Source: Calcarisporiella thermophila CBS 279.70
Lineage: Eukaryota > Calcarisporiellomycota
Assembly (NCBI RefSeq): GCF_041956535.1
Contig: NW_027192207.1
Location: 400,757-464,756 of the forward strand
DNA length: 64,000 bases
Direction: 5' to 3'
The translations under genes and the position numbers were made by a program. The notes under the pieces are model-generated. The model was given only the letters and a program-made list of their open reading frames with translations, was not told the origin of the DNA and did no database searches. The stretch's first letter is position 1, and the number at the start of each line of letters is the position of its first letter. Below, in pieces: positions 33,847 through 45,177 of this stretch.

Positions 33847-34752
33847 TTTTATATACAGATTTTCAGCGGCAGGAAAAGAGCGTAGGTGACGTTGAAGGAG
33901 TATAATAAATATAAACAAGGAGCGAATGAGTAAAGAATGGAGAGCAGAGATGGTGCTGTGGCTAAGTAGAGATGCCGATCCCACCGTGTTATTTTGGGGT
34001 GACTGAGTATCGAAAGACAGCACAGAACGGCAATATTCTGTGAAGAGCTCGATGATTTCACACCAAGTCGATGAATAAAGCAGGGAGAATAAGAATACCG
34101 TGAGCCCTTGTCACAGGCCGAGTCATCGAATTGAAAATTTTCGATCTCCACGGCTCCTACTCGAATTAATAAAACTCCCCCTGTTGCTCCAAGAACCGTT
34201 TTTTCTTGACGAGTCTTGAATTCAAACCTTAATCAAAGGGCATCCTCTACTAAATGCGAAATAATAGTCTAACTTCTTATTATACAGTTTTCAGGATAGA
34301 CTTTACCCTGAAGTCACTGAAGAAAACATCGCTCCATCTTCCTTATCCGCCACTGCTACTATGAGCCCTTGCTTATGGCTTTATCGATTCCAATTTCTTG
34401 TAGAATCACAAGTGCTCGGATGCATGATGCTCACATGCTTTCAAAGCCCACTTTTCGTCATGCATTTTTTTGATGCGAAAGGGACATGACAGAATGATCC
34501 ATGTAGTCTCTCTGATAAAACTTTGCGTTTTTATCTCACGGTATATAATAATATTCTTGCTTTTTGATAATTAATACAAATTGCCCGGATTGATAAATAA
34601 ATTTCAGTGTCTTCTAAGTCCAAAAAAAAACATTTATATTTATTTTGTTCCTTCTAGTGTAATATAAAAAAACATACGAAGAATTTCCTCCTCAAGCTTG
34701 AAAAAAAAAAGTAAATTGAGATTAAAATGAGTGTAAGAACAGAAAGAGACGT
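33847..34752. other. Intergenic region upstream of the ZIP gene
   Basis: About 900 nt holding the ZIP promoter and the 3' end of the TM9SF gene. The ZIP frame is open to ~34023 but starts only at a non-ATG codon there, so this is probably 5' UTR. Nothing else recognised. Confidence 0.6.
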
Positions 34753-37036
34753 TTAGTCAATTTTGATTGAGCCATAGATCTTGCGTACAAAGATCAAGCA
34801 TGCAAAGAACCCAATAGTGCCGGTCAGCACAAAGAAGATCAGTACAAAGGTGAAACTCCAGCCGAAGTAGAGAATCGTGCTTGTGAGAGAGTCAATATTG
34901 AGCTTACTGAAGTAGTAGAGCATTGAGTAAAGCATCACATATATTGAGCTCGCTCCACTCGTGAGGAAGGCACGCCACCACCAGTTGTAATCCTCAGCGC
35001 ACAGGTGGAAGTAGCACATCAGTATTGTGACCTCGCTACAGGTTAGGATCAACACACCAAAGACAAGGAACAAGAAGCCAAACACGTAATAGAGGCGGTG
35101 GAACCAGATGCTGTTCATAATGAAGTAGAGCTCGATGAAGATGGCTCCGAATGGGAGGACGCCGCCCATAAGCATCGAGGGGATTGGTTTCAAATAAAAG
35201 ATTTGATCTGGAATTTGGCGAGGAATCTGGTTCGTGCGCACAGGGTGTTCAATTCTCTGTACCATTCAATTGTTCAAACAAGAAGATAAAATGTCCCATG
35301 AGTGAAGGCATTGGAAATGGATGCAAGATGTTATACATACCGCCTTCTTAAAACCAAGGTAGGATCCAACAAAACTAAGTGGAAGAGAAATCAGGAACCA
35401 TAGACCGACAATAACGAGCATAGTGCCAAATGGAACTGCACCCGAGGAATCAGCGCCCATCAGGAAGAAGTTGAGGATGAGCATAATCGTGAAAATAAGG
35501 CTAATATTTGTTTCAGGTCAGCTAATTAACAAATGCTATATTGCAAAAAATAATTAAGAGAAGCAAAATTACCCAGGGAAAAGAACAGAAGTGAGGATAA
35601 TATTCAACTTCCACTTCTCTCCACCGATCATCTTATACATGCGAGCCGATACATAGCCAGCCACGCTACCGAAGAGCAAGAAGAATATGATCATGACAGT
35701 AGCCAGCGAACCACGATTCGAAGGTGAGAGGAAGCCAAGAATAGCAAATACTAGAAAGATTAAAAAAATGAAATGAGATGATTTCCTCGCGCTCTTGAAG
35801 GAAGCTTAGATTTACCAAGTGTAATAGCCGTCATACAAATTAACTGTGCTCCATTGCCAAGTAGCACTGAGAGGAGCATTCCATGAGAGGGTGCACGGAA
35901 AACGTCACCATGAACGAGTTTCCAACCGAAATCTTCTTGGAGATCCTCCTGTACTTCTGCCGAGTTGTATCTTGCGATATCTTTGTGAAGAGCACGGAGC
36001 AGGATCATTGCAACCATACCAGTAAGGAAGAGAACGATGAGAATGGAGTTGACTAGTGAGAACCAGTGAATTTTCTGGTCATAAACGTGCAAGTAGAGGT
36101 CCCAACGAGTAGCCCACGGAGTGTCCGAATACTGTTAATAATAGGAGTAGGTCTCAAGCAGGGTTTCGAGGCAAAATCTCAACAAAAAAATAGGCAACAT
36201 ACCTGCCATTTCACACTGTACGTATAGGTAACCTTATTGTCATGATTCTCATCCAGCATAACCGGCGTGTTCGTGTTACATATCGGCTTCCCCGTTGCAT
36301 CCATTTTAATATCCAGACTCCTGGGTGTAACAAGTACACCGACAACGCGGTAAGTTTCCTTGTTTTTGTTATGGAACTGAATTGTAATATCATAATGGTT
36401 GTGCAGTATCGGGCGATCGCCCTGTAATTCACCGAGTTCGAAACCAACACTATAAAACTCTTCGCCGGTACGATCATCCCTCTTGGGGCGTGCAGCAGGT
36501 AAACCGTCAATAATCCAGTTTATACCATATCCTTCACGAATTTGGTCATTAATGAACTTGGCATCTTCCTTGGGGATAACGTCAGATGTACAGAGAAGTT
36601 TGCATTCTTCTGTCTTTTGCATTTGAATCTAAAAAACATACACGCACGCAAAGGTTATATAAACTCCCCGCAAATAATTAGTTCACCCATCTCAGTCTAA
36701 ACTTACATCGAAAAGTGAGTTTTGAATGCGATCACCAAACAATACACTTCCCAGGCCTCCAGACTGGCTTTCGATAGGGTGGGGGGGACAAAAATGGAAT
36801 TCTTTTTTATAATAGTCGAACGAAATTACGCTTTTGAGCTGCTGATCGCGCGCCGATGACATGGGAGTCAGCGCATTGACATAGAGCTCCACTTTATCGC
36901 CTTTTTTGTAGTCCTTGGGGGCCATACCAGGGAGATAGAAGCCATTAGCTACCGTGGTAAGACTCGCAGCTAACACGGTAAAGATGGCTGCACGTGGGAG
37001 CCAGCTTGCCCACGGACGACGAGATGATGATGACAT
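34753..37036 (-). CDS. Transmembrane 9 superfamily protein (TM9SF2/EMP70-like)
   Basis: Exons (minus) 36707-37036, 36203-36628, 35816-36131, 35573-35750, 35341-35500 and 34753-35256 give 637 residues. TM9 proteins (nonaspanins) sit in Golgi and endosomes and act in cargo sorting, adhesion and metal homeostasis. A signal peptide (residues ~15-33) is followed by GFYLPGMAPKDYKKGDKVEL, the mature N-terminus typical of EMP70. A lumenal domain (~34-270) includes FDYYKKEFHFCPP. The nine TM helices begin at IHWFSLVNSILIVLFLTGMV. Late signatures are PSMLMGGVLPFGAIFIELYF and YVFGFLFLVFGVLILTCSEV. The C-terminal IYGSIKID carries the KxD-type signal known to bind COPI and retain TM9 proteins in the Golgi. 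Confidence 0.96.
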
Positions 37037-37521
37037 GGCTTTTGCTTAAGATAAAAATAAAATGAAATTGAATCCGAATACGACTTATCCACCCTCCCTT
37101 TTCTAAGCCTCAATACGGGAATTTACTGTAGAGCGAAGGATCAACCTCCCCTCTCTTTGATTTAGCCTGGATCAGGGGTATAAAAGATATTAAAATTAGC
37201 ACCACTGATTGACTTGATATTAAATTTCCTCGCAGGGTAATCCTATATCCAATTATTGAAACGCCCTTTTACCGAGGATACATCATTGACTACGCTAAAA
37301 ACCCAAGTTTAAATTTACTTAGACGGACATGATTCTCTATTTTATTCGAGGTGCCCGTAGCTCAAAAATCCAAAACGATGATTAGTTAAAATCCCCATTA
37401 ACTGAAAAGAGCTCAAAGAGCATTGTTGTTTTAATATATATCATTTCTATTTGAGAAAGTCCCATGAATAAATTATTTACATCTGAAACTAAGAAATATT
37501 TATATAAAACAGAGTTCATCC
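37037..37521. other. Intergenic region between TM9SF and DNA2
   Basis: About 485 nt: promoter of the TM9SF gene and 3' flank of DNA2, both on the minus strand. An open frame continues over 37382-37521 but belongs to a frame that DNA2 does not use. Nothing else recognised. Confidence 0.6.
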
Positions 37522-40500
37522 TTAGACCCCATCCACGATATTCTTCAGGATCCCATGCCGACGGAACAGGGTTTCGATGGTAGGTGTGACCACTTTGCGT
37601 GATCGCAGAGGTGATGGCTCGGTTGTAATTTGAGAGAGGCTTGATTCCTCCACAAGGGGTATTGAATGCATAAGGTGTGCTTTTTTGGGTAACTTTTGGA
37701 TCTAGTAAAGGTTGAAGGCCAGGTTTAAGCAAAAGCATTCATTGCAACTATACTAATTAGAAACATATTTACCCATCCATTCGTCTGCATTAATGTCAAA
37801 AAGGTTGCAAATAAATCGGTGCTCTGAAGCGTTGTCTTGGACCCAAATACGATCAACTTGCTTTTAGCCCGCGTAAGAGCAACATTGATGCGTCTCCAAT
37901 CTCGTAACAAATCTCCAATCTATTTGATATGAAAAAAAAAAAATTAAAAGAAGATTTCATTTTGGATACGTGTAAAAGCGGCCTACATTTTGTTTCGAGT
38001 TTGATCGCACCAGTGACAGGAGGATGCACTCCTTATCTCTACCTTGGTATTTGTCCACCGTGTGGATTTCAATTTGCGGCCGGGCTTTGAGTAGATGTGA
38101 AATAATTTTTAATTGAGAACGATACACAGAGATAACGCCAATAGATGTCTGATCTATTCCGCAAGAAAGGAGAGCTTCCACAACCTAATTAAAACAAATA
38201 CCAAGGTCAGGAGTGAAGGAAAAAAATAGGTCAGACTGGCAAGCTAGAATCACCTGGTGGACCAAGATGGCTTCAATTTCATTTTGCACCAAATCTCCAG
38301 ACCTAGAGTCGGGTGCAGGAATCTCATCGGTATCGACAAATACCACTTTGCACATGGGATCAATTAGTTTCCAAAGCCAACACTTTCCTACGCACTTTAC
38401 GCTCGTCTCCGAGTGAAATCGTGAATCCAAGTTTGACGCTGTTAGAGACAAAGTGCGCTCTGCGACCTGCGCAGTCCCGCATCGTAATTTGTAATCGTAG
38501 ATGAGAGTATTTGATAAAAGCATGATTTCTCTATTCATGCGGTATTGATGCTCGAGATGAACGACTGCTTCGGGATGAGCCTCGGAGAGAAGCTTAAATA
38601 GTGAAGTGGTCAGACCCTCTTCCTTTGCTTCCAGATTTCGCACCTAATTATTGAAGTGTGAGTATCAATAAAAAGATGTTTAATAAATTAAAAATGCAAA
38701 CCAAGGGCGGCAACTGGTACTGATCCCCTACTAATACAAATACATCTGCAAATCGGAGCGGTCCCACACTCACTGGCAGAGTCAACTGCGACGCTTCATC
38801 CACAATGCAATAATCGAATCTTCTCTTGGTAAAAATGGGGCTACATTGAGGCAAATTGACAACATTGAAACGAGAACATCCAAAATCTATCTTGAAGTCG
38901 AGGGGCCACTTACTGTGAGATCCCGAGACAAGTAGTCCCTACTACTGGGCGACTGTTATAGAAGGCGTCCAGTGCAGCCACACTATTGATGCTTCCGTCG
39001 TAGTTGGGTGTACATGGACGAATGCTTGGGTGAATTTTCTCGCGATTACCAAGTCGTACCACATCGATCCCATCTCGTTGCAGTTTCAGTAATACGTTGT
39101 CTACTGCGGTATGTGTATAGGAGGTTAAAAGGATGGTTTTGCCGTTGGAAACCAGCGTGCGTATCAAATGTGCAATGGTGGTGGTTTTGCCGGTTCCAGG
39201 CATACCCAGAATCAGTGCGTAGTCGTCGGCTGCATATTTAAAGATGAGTAATTTTTCGGTATGGTATCAGAGATGTAATGCAAAAGTATACACTTACCAC
39301 AAAGAACCTTTTGAATAGCCTTTTTCTGGTCGGAGTTCAACTCTTCTCCTAGCTTTGCACAAGTCAGCTCTACTTGACGGAAACGCGGTGCCGCCCTGTC
39401 AATAATTAATCGCTGTAATCGGCGATCTCCATCCGACATCAGCAAGTTCACCAGATTCATTCGCACCGTGCTCATCCCGCTCAAAATCTCGTCTTTATCA
39501 ATTCGGTATGTTGTCACATCCTCCTGAGAATTGCCCGAACGGCTAACGCGACTTTGAACGTGGGCTTTTGGGAGGTCTCTGTCCTCAATATCGATTATCC
39601 CGGTAAAGCATTGATTTCTCATATCTTCAAAACCCGGCATTTTTTGCGGCGGTCCGTGTAACGCGCGATCCACCGTCAGTTCGATGACGTCAGGCTGGAG
39701 TGATGTTACAAACCCAATGGCAAGTGCATAGTGGCCATCCTCAGAAGAGACGACGATTGGATCGCCGACGTTTATGTATGAATTAAGGAACGAGAGCTGG
39801 ACCCCCTCTTTGTTGGTGGGCACTCTACGGCGAAACTTGTAACTGAAGCGTGACACGCCGGTTTTGCTGAGTTGTGCTTGTTCAACCAGATAGAGGTTGC
39901 TCCAACACCTTGAAAAATTCGATGGATTAGTAGATTAAAGGGAGTATTGAAAAAATAATCTTCATTGTGCTATGTTACCTTCCTAGTTTCTCGCGATCGG
40001 ATGAATGCATATTCCATATTTCTCTTCGACTTCTCACCAATTCCCCCTCCTCAAGAGATATTAGCCTTTCCCACTTCTCGAAGAAGGTTACATGCCTTTC
40101 TTCTAGGTGCGCAGTTTTGCGGTCAAAAAGTGCTCCTAGGCCGCTTGAAATGGCAGTTCCGCGCTCTATAGCTTTGTGGAAGAGCAAGCATGCATCCATG
40201 GTGTAACACTTTTGGCACTCGTGCAGGTTCTTGATCATAGCAGGGAGTTTGGCCTTATTAACGATGTGCTGAGCTACCTCATTCCGCCCAATAATGATAC
40301 CACGAATTTCATCTCTCACCGCACGAATTCGTATTGTTTCTCCAGTCTTGAGGTAGTAGAGGATGCCGGATGTAATATCCGTGTCTAACATCCCCCCAAA
40401 GAAGTGTGTTTAAATAAGATAAATTAGTACAATTGAGTCGAAGCCATCTACTCAAACCACCATACCATAGCGATCCGACATGAGTAGGGTATATAACAGT

Positions 40501-42500
40501 GTTTGCGCTCGATGTGACATCACCTTAGAGCTGCGACCAGTCTTTAGCTCGAAAGGTGCGGTTCTGCGAGTTCCATCTTGCTCCTCCACTTGGATAGACG
40601 CATCAATGTTTCCCTTCAGCCCAAACATCGGCGACCACACATGCTCCTCAATATCAAGGATTTTATTTATACATAGATTGGATTTTTCCTTGGAGAAACC
40701 TTGATGCTCAATTACTAATGCGTCTTCCTATATGTCGAAAAAAAACCTAATTAGACTATCAACTTATTAAAATGGAGAGAATTTTCAAAGAGATTACCTT
40801 GGGTCGTGGAACCACGAAACGATTCGCCCACTCTTGCATCACCGGTACAAGCTCCTTTAATTTTCTTAATGCGCTTGACTCATCTTCACCTGCACAATAC
40901 AGGGCCTCCACCGTGCGGATAACAAGACGCTCGACCTCAGCCAACATGAACTCTGAAGAAAAATCGTTTTCTCTAAGTGACGACTGGAGCAACTGATGCA
41001 AAATTTGACCGTGTACAAGAGCTTCGTTGTACCCGCCTGTAGCCCGGACACGGTCATCAAGGACAGCCTTGCGTTGGCAGCGGAAGCTGTCAGCAAGCAC
41101 GGTGCTCGAAATGAGACAGTCTGGATGCAAGATAAACAGATTGTTTTCATTGTCAATAATACACCGCTGCTGCTCAAAGCTTCCCACCACATTTGCATAA
41201 TCACCTAAAACAAGAAAGAAGTGTGAGAACAACAGAGTGCACCACAGGGAATTGGCAAGGTGAATGTTTAAAAGATTTACCAACGAAGACATTTGTGTGC
41301 CACCAGTCTTCCCGCAAGTGCACGTACTTTTCCAAGCTTTCATTTTCCTCGAACATCCTCAGCACTTTTTCGGGACGCTGCACTCCATCCTCCGTCACGT
41401 ACGCAGAGTGGTTGATCTCTAGCACTAGGAACCGCTCGTATCGCCTGCGAGCAGGAGGCCTTGCCTCCTCGGTCAAGCTTTTCAGGTCGGTGCTCATGAA
41501 ATCGAATAGATTACTCGGCAGTAGCGATTCACTGATTATCCCCTGTTTATCTCCATCCACGCCACTAGATGACTGAATTTGCTCGCCATCATACAAAGAC
41601 ATCATGGCATCCAACTCATTTAGTGCATCAGATCCCATTTCGTCTGTGCCAAAATCATCTGAATGCGGTTCGCGTTGGAAAATATGTCGCCGAGCGAGAG
41701 CAGTAGTCGTCGGGCTACTTCCGATGGAAAGACTCACATTTTCCTTTCCATTGCGCAATTTAGAGGAGGATGCAGTATGCGGCTGCGATGTCACTTTATC
41801 CTGAGCCTTGCCAATGTGATTATCAACGGGGCTTAGATGAAGCTTTGGGGAAGGAGTGCGTGATCGTGGGGATTTTCGAGGAGTAAGCAACTTTATATTC
41901 GCTGGATCCACCTCTTTACCTTCAATACTTGTATCATCTACCAGTGAATTCTTCTCTTTCCCCTTCCCCTTTGCCCTTGTTGTTTTCCTTCTTTTGGTTT
42001 CCTGGCCCTGCCTAAACGCCACTTGCACCTGGTCGATAAGGTCCAAGAGCACTTTTTTTTGCCCCGTAGATTTCTCTCTCTCTGGCGGTTGTGAGTTTGT
42101 CCCCGGTAGACTCTTTGAGTGACGCTTGAGTGTTTCGCTCGATGAAGAGATTGCACGCTGAAAACGCCTACCAAGCCCAGAGCGTGAACCCGTTGGGGAC
42201 AATAAGAGCTCCCTGTTAATGCCAATGCTTGATAATTTTGTGGCCTGTTGGTCGTTTTTAGAGGATTTGCAGGGCTTGGCGGGTTGTTCCTTGAGGGAGA
42301 GAAAGGTCAACAGGTGAGTAATTGAATGAAAAATGGCATTAGCATACTGTTTCATCGCTGTGCCGATTATTCTCTCGAATGAGGGAGGTTTTTCGACCAA
42401 AGCGTTCTGCAATATCAGATATTTCCTCGATGGTTTCTAGATCGCTGCTTCCAGATGTTCCCGATGCTTTTGAAGAGAATGGGTTGTTGTTATTTAACAT
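37522..42500 (-). CDS. DNA2: DNA replication nuclease/helicase DNA2
   Basis: Twelve exons (minus): 42348-42500, 41281-42289, 40798-41204, 40466-40727, 39979-40384, 39298-39908, 38914-39229, 38702-38840, 38254-38643, 37987-38184, 37773-37919, 37522-37701; 1405 residues (yeast 1522, human 1060). DNA2 trims Okazaki flaps and resects double-strand breaks. A disordered N-terminus (~350 residues) with [10 protein letters not shown] is followed by [15 protein letters not shown]. The RecB-like nuclease has FGLKGNID (Asp ~565) and FELKTG (Glu ~583, Lys ~585), framed by Fe-S cysteines in SFRCQRK and [11 protein letters not shown]. Helicase motifs: GMPGTGKT (Lys ~964), [26 protein letters not shown], and [12 protein letters not shown]. 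The last exon (IQKLPKKA...) was chosen because it restores the W-I-x-LP-like end; an overlapping longer frame there is not used. Confidence 0.95.
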
Positions 42501-43264
42501 CGCCAACAACGGGTAATTAATAATATACCTTTGAATCTAGTCGATTTCATTAATGACTTTGCGGGTGGTGAGATCTTCCATATGACATGATTTTCTGGTG
42601 TTCCTTTTTCTTTGCGTTTCATTACTCTTCTATCGTTGTGAATCCTCTATTTTGTCTTTAAACCTGCAATTCTAAACTATTATATCCATACAAAGAACCA
42701 TTGAATTTAAATTAAAAACGCGAAAATCGAATAGCGCGTATTTATTTCGCCTCATAATCCACTTTTTTAACTCTCCTTAATTGTTAATTAAAGCATGATG
42801 AATGAAGGAAAGGACTTTGAAAGCTTTCTCATTCCTTGAATTCGCTGGGATCTTTACAGCAATTAAGTCGGGAAACAAAACCATATGAAGCTTTAAAATT
42901 TAATCAAAACAGAATGATTAACAACATTAACCTTGGAAAATATAGTGTTCCGTGTAGACGATCCTCACAGTGACAATACGAATCTTGGTTGCTTGGTTGG
43001 TTAAGATTTGTCATGATTGCTTATTATCCCATTATACAAATATGCTAGCGCGATGATATAAGTAGTGTTTTGATTGCGAATGCATAACATATTGTTTTAG
43101 TTTCAAGACAACATTATTATTACTATCACAATGGTAATAAAAAGGAGGGATAGTAAAATAGTAGAGATAATATTACATTCAATGGCAGAGATGGAGAATA
43201 ATGAATGGATTATATCTGTACAGCCTATCCAGCGCTGGTTGTATATATATTTTTGGAGAACCCT
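42501..43264. other. Intergenic region upstream of DNA2
   Basis: 764 nt, AT-rich, with the DNA2 promoter and the 3' flank of the stress-protein gene. ATGATGA at 42792-42798 resembles a snoRNA C box but no D box follows. Nothing else recognised. Confidence 0.6.
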
Positions 43265-43975
43265 CTAAAAGGTCCAAAAGGAGCCAATTGTGGAGCGGCG
43301 CCGCATTTTCACCATCTGAGTCCGCTCTTTCGGTTTGACAACCACAACTGGACACTCGCATTTATTGACGAGTGCATGAGATACGCTACCGATCAGTTTG
43401 CGCTGTATTGTATTCAATCCACGTGAGCCGACTATGCACAGATCTGCCTTAACCTCCTTGGATAGCTCCACAAGCTTATCCTTTGCGTCTCCCTTGAGAA
43501 CAACGACTTGTGCAGTGATCTAAGTAAATGGAGCCACATTAATAGGAATGCCTCGATACAGCCTCGATGTCCACTCATATCTGCTCTGTTACAGGTATGC
43601 AGTGGGGATAAAGGGTAGACCCCGTATACATACACCGTTCTTATTCAGCCTTTCGACCAGTGGCCTCAACAGTTCATTTGTCTGCTCTCTTTCCTTGAAG
43701 CTCAACCGCCTCGAATGGCCATGCAGACCCTTGGCCGACTCTTTGCCAATATGAATGGTCAAAAATGTGGACTCCTGCACATCCAAAACGGAGGCCAAGA
43801 TGACATGGTCAATTTCTGAATGAAGAATGTTGCCCAGTGCCCAATCGAACATATAGCTGGAGGATGGGGAGTTGTCCCAGCAGACGAGGACCTTGCGGCG
43901 TTGATGCGGTTCAAGGATTCGAGAAGGGCTTGCGGGTGGAGTAGGAATCAAATGAGAGAGAATATACTGCTCCAT
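43265..43975 (-). CDS. Universal stress protein (UspA) family protein
   Basis: Exons (minus) 43634-43975 and 43265-43519 give 198 residues. After a Pro-rich N-terminus comes RRKVLVCWDNSPSSSYMFDW, the first strand and ATP-contact Asp of the Usp fold. Near the end, CIVGSRGLNTIQRKLIGSVS matches the G-x-x-G-(9x)-G-(S/T) ATP-binding motif, followed by CPVVVVKPK. Usp proteins bind ATP or AMP and accumulate under starvation or oxidative stress; the target here is unknown. Donor GTATGT at 43633 gives a phase-0 junction to ITAQVVVLKGDA. There is one Usp domain and no signal peptide or membrane segment. Confidence 0.88.
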
Positions 43976-45177
43976 TCGTGAGGATTTCTAGTAGAGGGCG
44001 TGCTTGAAAGAGAGGAGAAGAGATATGGAGTGTGTGAGAAATAAGCAGAAGGGCTGTTTTTATTTTCCAACGCGCCTAGAAATATATATGTGAGGAAAAC
44101 AGCATAGTGAGGCTGCACGCAGTATTCATATTTCTATAATGGGTGCCCGCCAACCAACGTCATTGTGGGTATACTGCCAAGATTTCTGCGTGTCAGTTAT
44201 ATTTCGGACCCTTATTTTGGGACCTCAACTAACCTTGACGAACCTAAAAACACGGAGCATATCCTCCACGAAGCTCAATCAAACAATCCTAAACGGAAGC
44301 CACCAATTAGCTTGATTGTGGGCCGAGCAATAATCGCCTCTCCTCAATACAAGTTGATATACAGGTTGGATTTATGAAGCCAACTCATCGAAAGATGCAC
44401 ACCTCCGTTGCCAGAGCACCACTCGCGCAAAGCCCAACTTCAACAGTGTTTTTTGTGCCAGTTTACCGTAAGCCTCTCGGGTAATTTCAGTGGAAGGAGG
44501 AAAATGCCGCTTGGAACAGCACATCCACTACGAACATGACAGCTCGTAGGCTGGCAGCAAGCGCTTCATTGAGATCATAAAACAAGGCATAATAGCTCCC
44601 ACCGTGGAATTGTTATCCTTTCCATTAACTTCTTTTGGTTGTTTTTTTTGCTGAAAAACAGCCCTATTCCAACGAAGAAAAAAAACAAAGATGTTCTAAG
44701 AAGAATTGTCGAAATACACCAGGTGTAACCTGCAACTCCCAGTGCTCGAACCCTATATGATCGTTAAGATCTGCTTGTAGATAAACCCATCTCACACTCT
44801 CTTCCCAAATACAGTCAGGGTACGGCTTTCATCCACTATTTTTTCCTTACTGGCAACACCCAGTGTCATTTGACAAGAGAAAGGGGGGAACTGGGCCGAA
44901 TAGAAATTGAAATAAGCTAATAGGCTTGTTCTTGTTGTTGAGCTTAGATGTAAGTATCATTAGCCCATGGTACACTCCAACTAGAAACAAAACAGATTAG
45001 GAGACAAATTGGAGGATAGAAAGAATGAAAAGGGGTGGGAAAAAATTCTCAAAAAAAAAAAAACAAAAAGCGAACAAAGTCAATCGATAACATTAGGATT
45101 AGCATTGATTAAAGTGAAAGATAAATGAGTATAGAGTGAAATAGATGCAAGTTTGTGGAATAAATTACGCCACCCTA
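43976..45177. other. Intergenic region (1.2 kb) with coding-like fragments
   Basis: It holds the stress-protein promoter on the left and the 3' flank of the RhoGEF on the right. On the minus strand, 44372-44640 carries two overlapping stretches of coding-like sequence in different frames, discussed as a finding. The rest is AT-rich without recognisable features. Confidence 0.5.

Noticed and set aside
33847-34023. N-terminal extension of the zinc transporter
   Set aside because: The frame is open but begins only at a CTG; the first ATG precedes a sensible hydrophobic N-terminus.
37382-37521. Long frame overlapping the DNA2 terminal exon
   Set aside because: It is a different frame; the DNA2 frame reached by the phase-0 splice ends at 37522 and gives the expected Trp-Ile-x-Lys-Leu-Pro end.
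42792-42900. Second C-box-like ATGATGA (42792-42798)
   Set aside because: No CTGA D box within 100 nt downstream, so not a C/D snoRNA.
44165-44377. 70-codon plus-strand frame in the 43.9-45.2 kb gap
   Set aside because: No motif or neighbour support; average composition for chance ORFs.
44690-44765. Possible tRNA (GGTTCGAGCAC on the minus strand)
   Set aside because: The B-box end differs from the consensus, no A box lies at the right distance and no acceptor stem can be paired.
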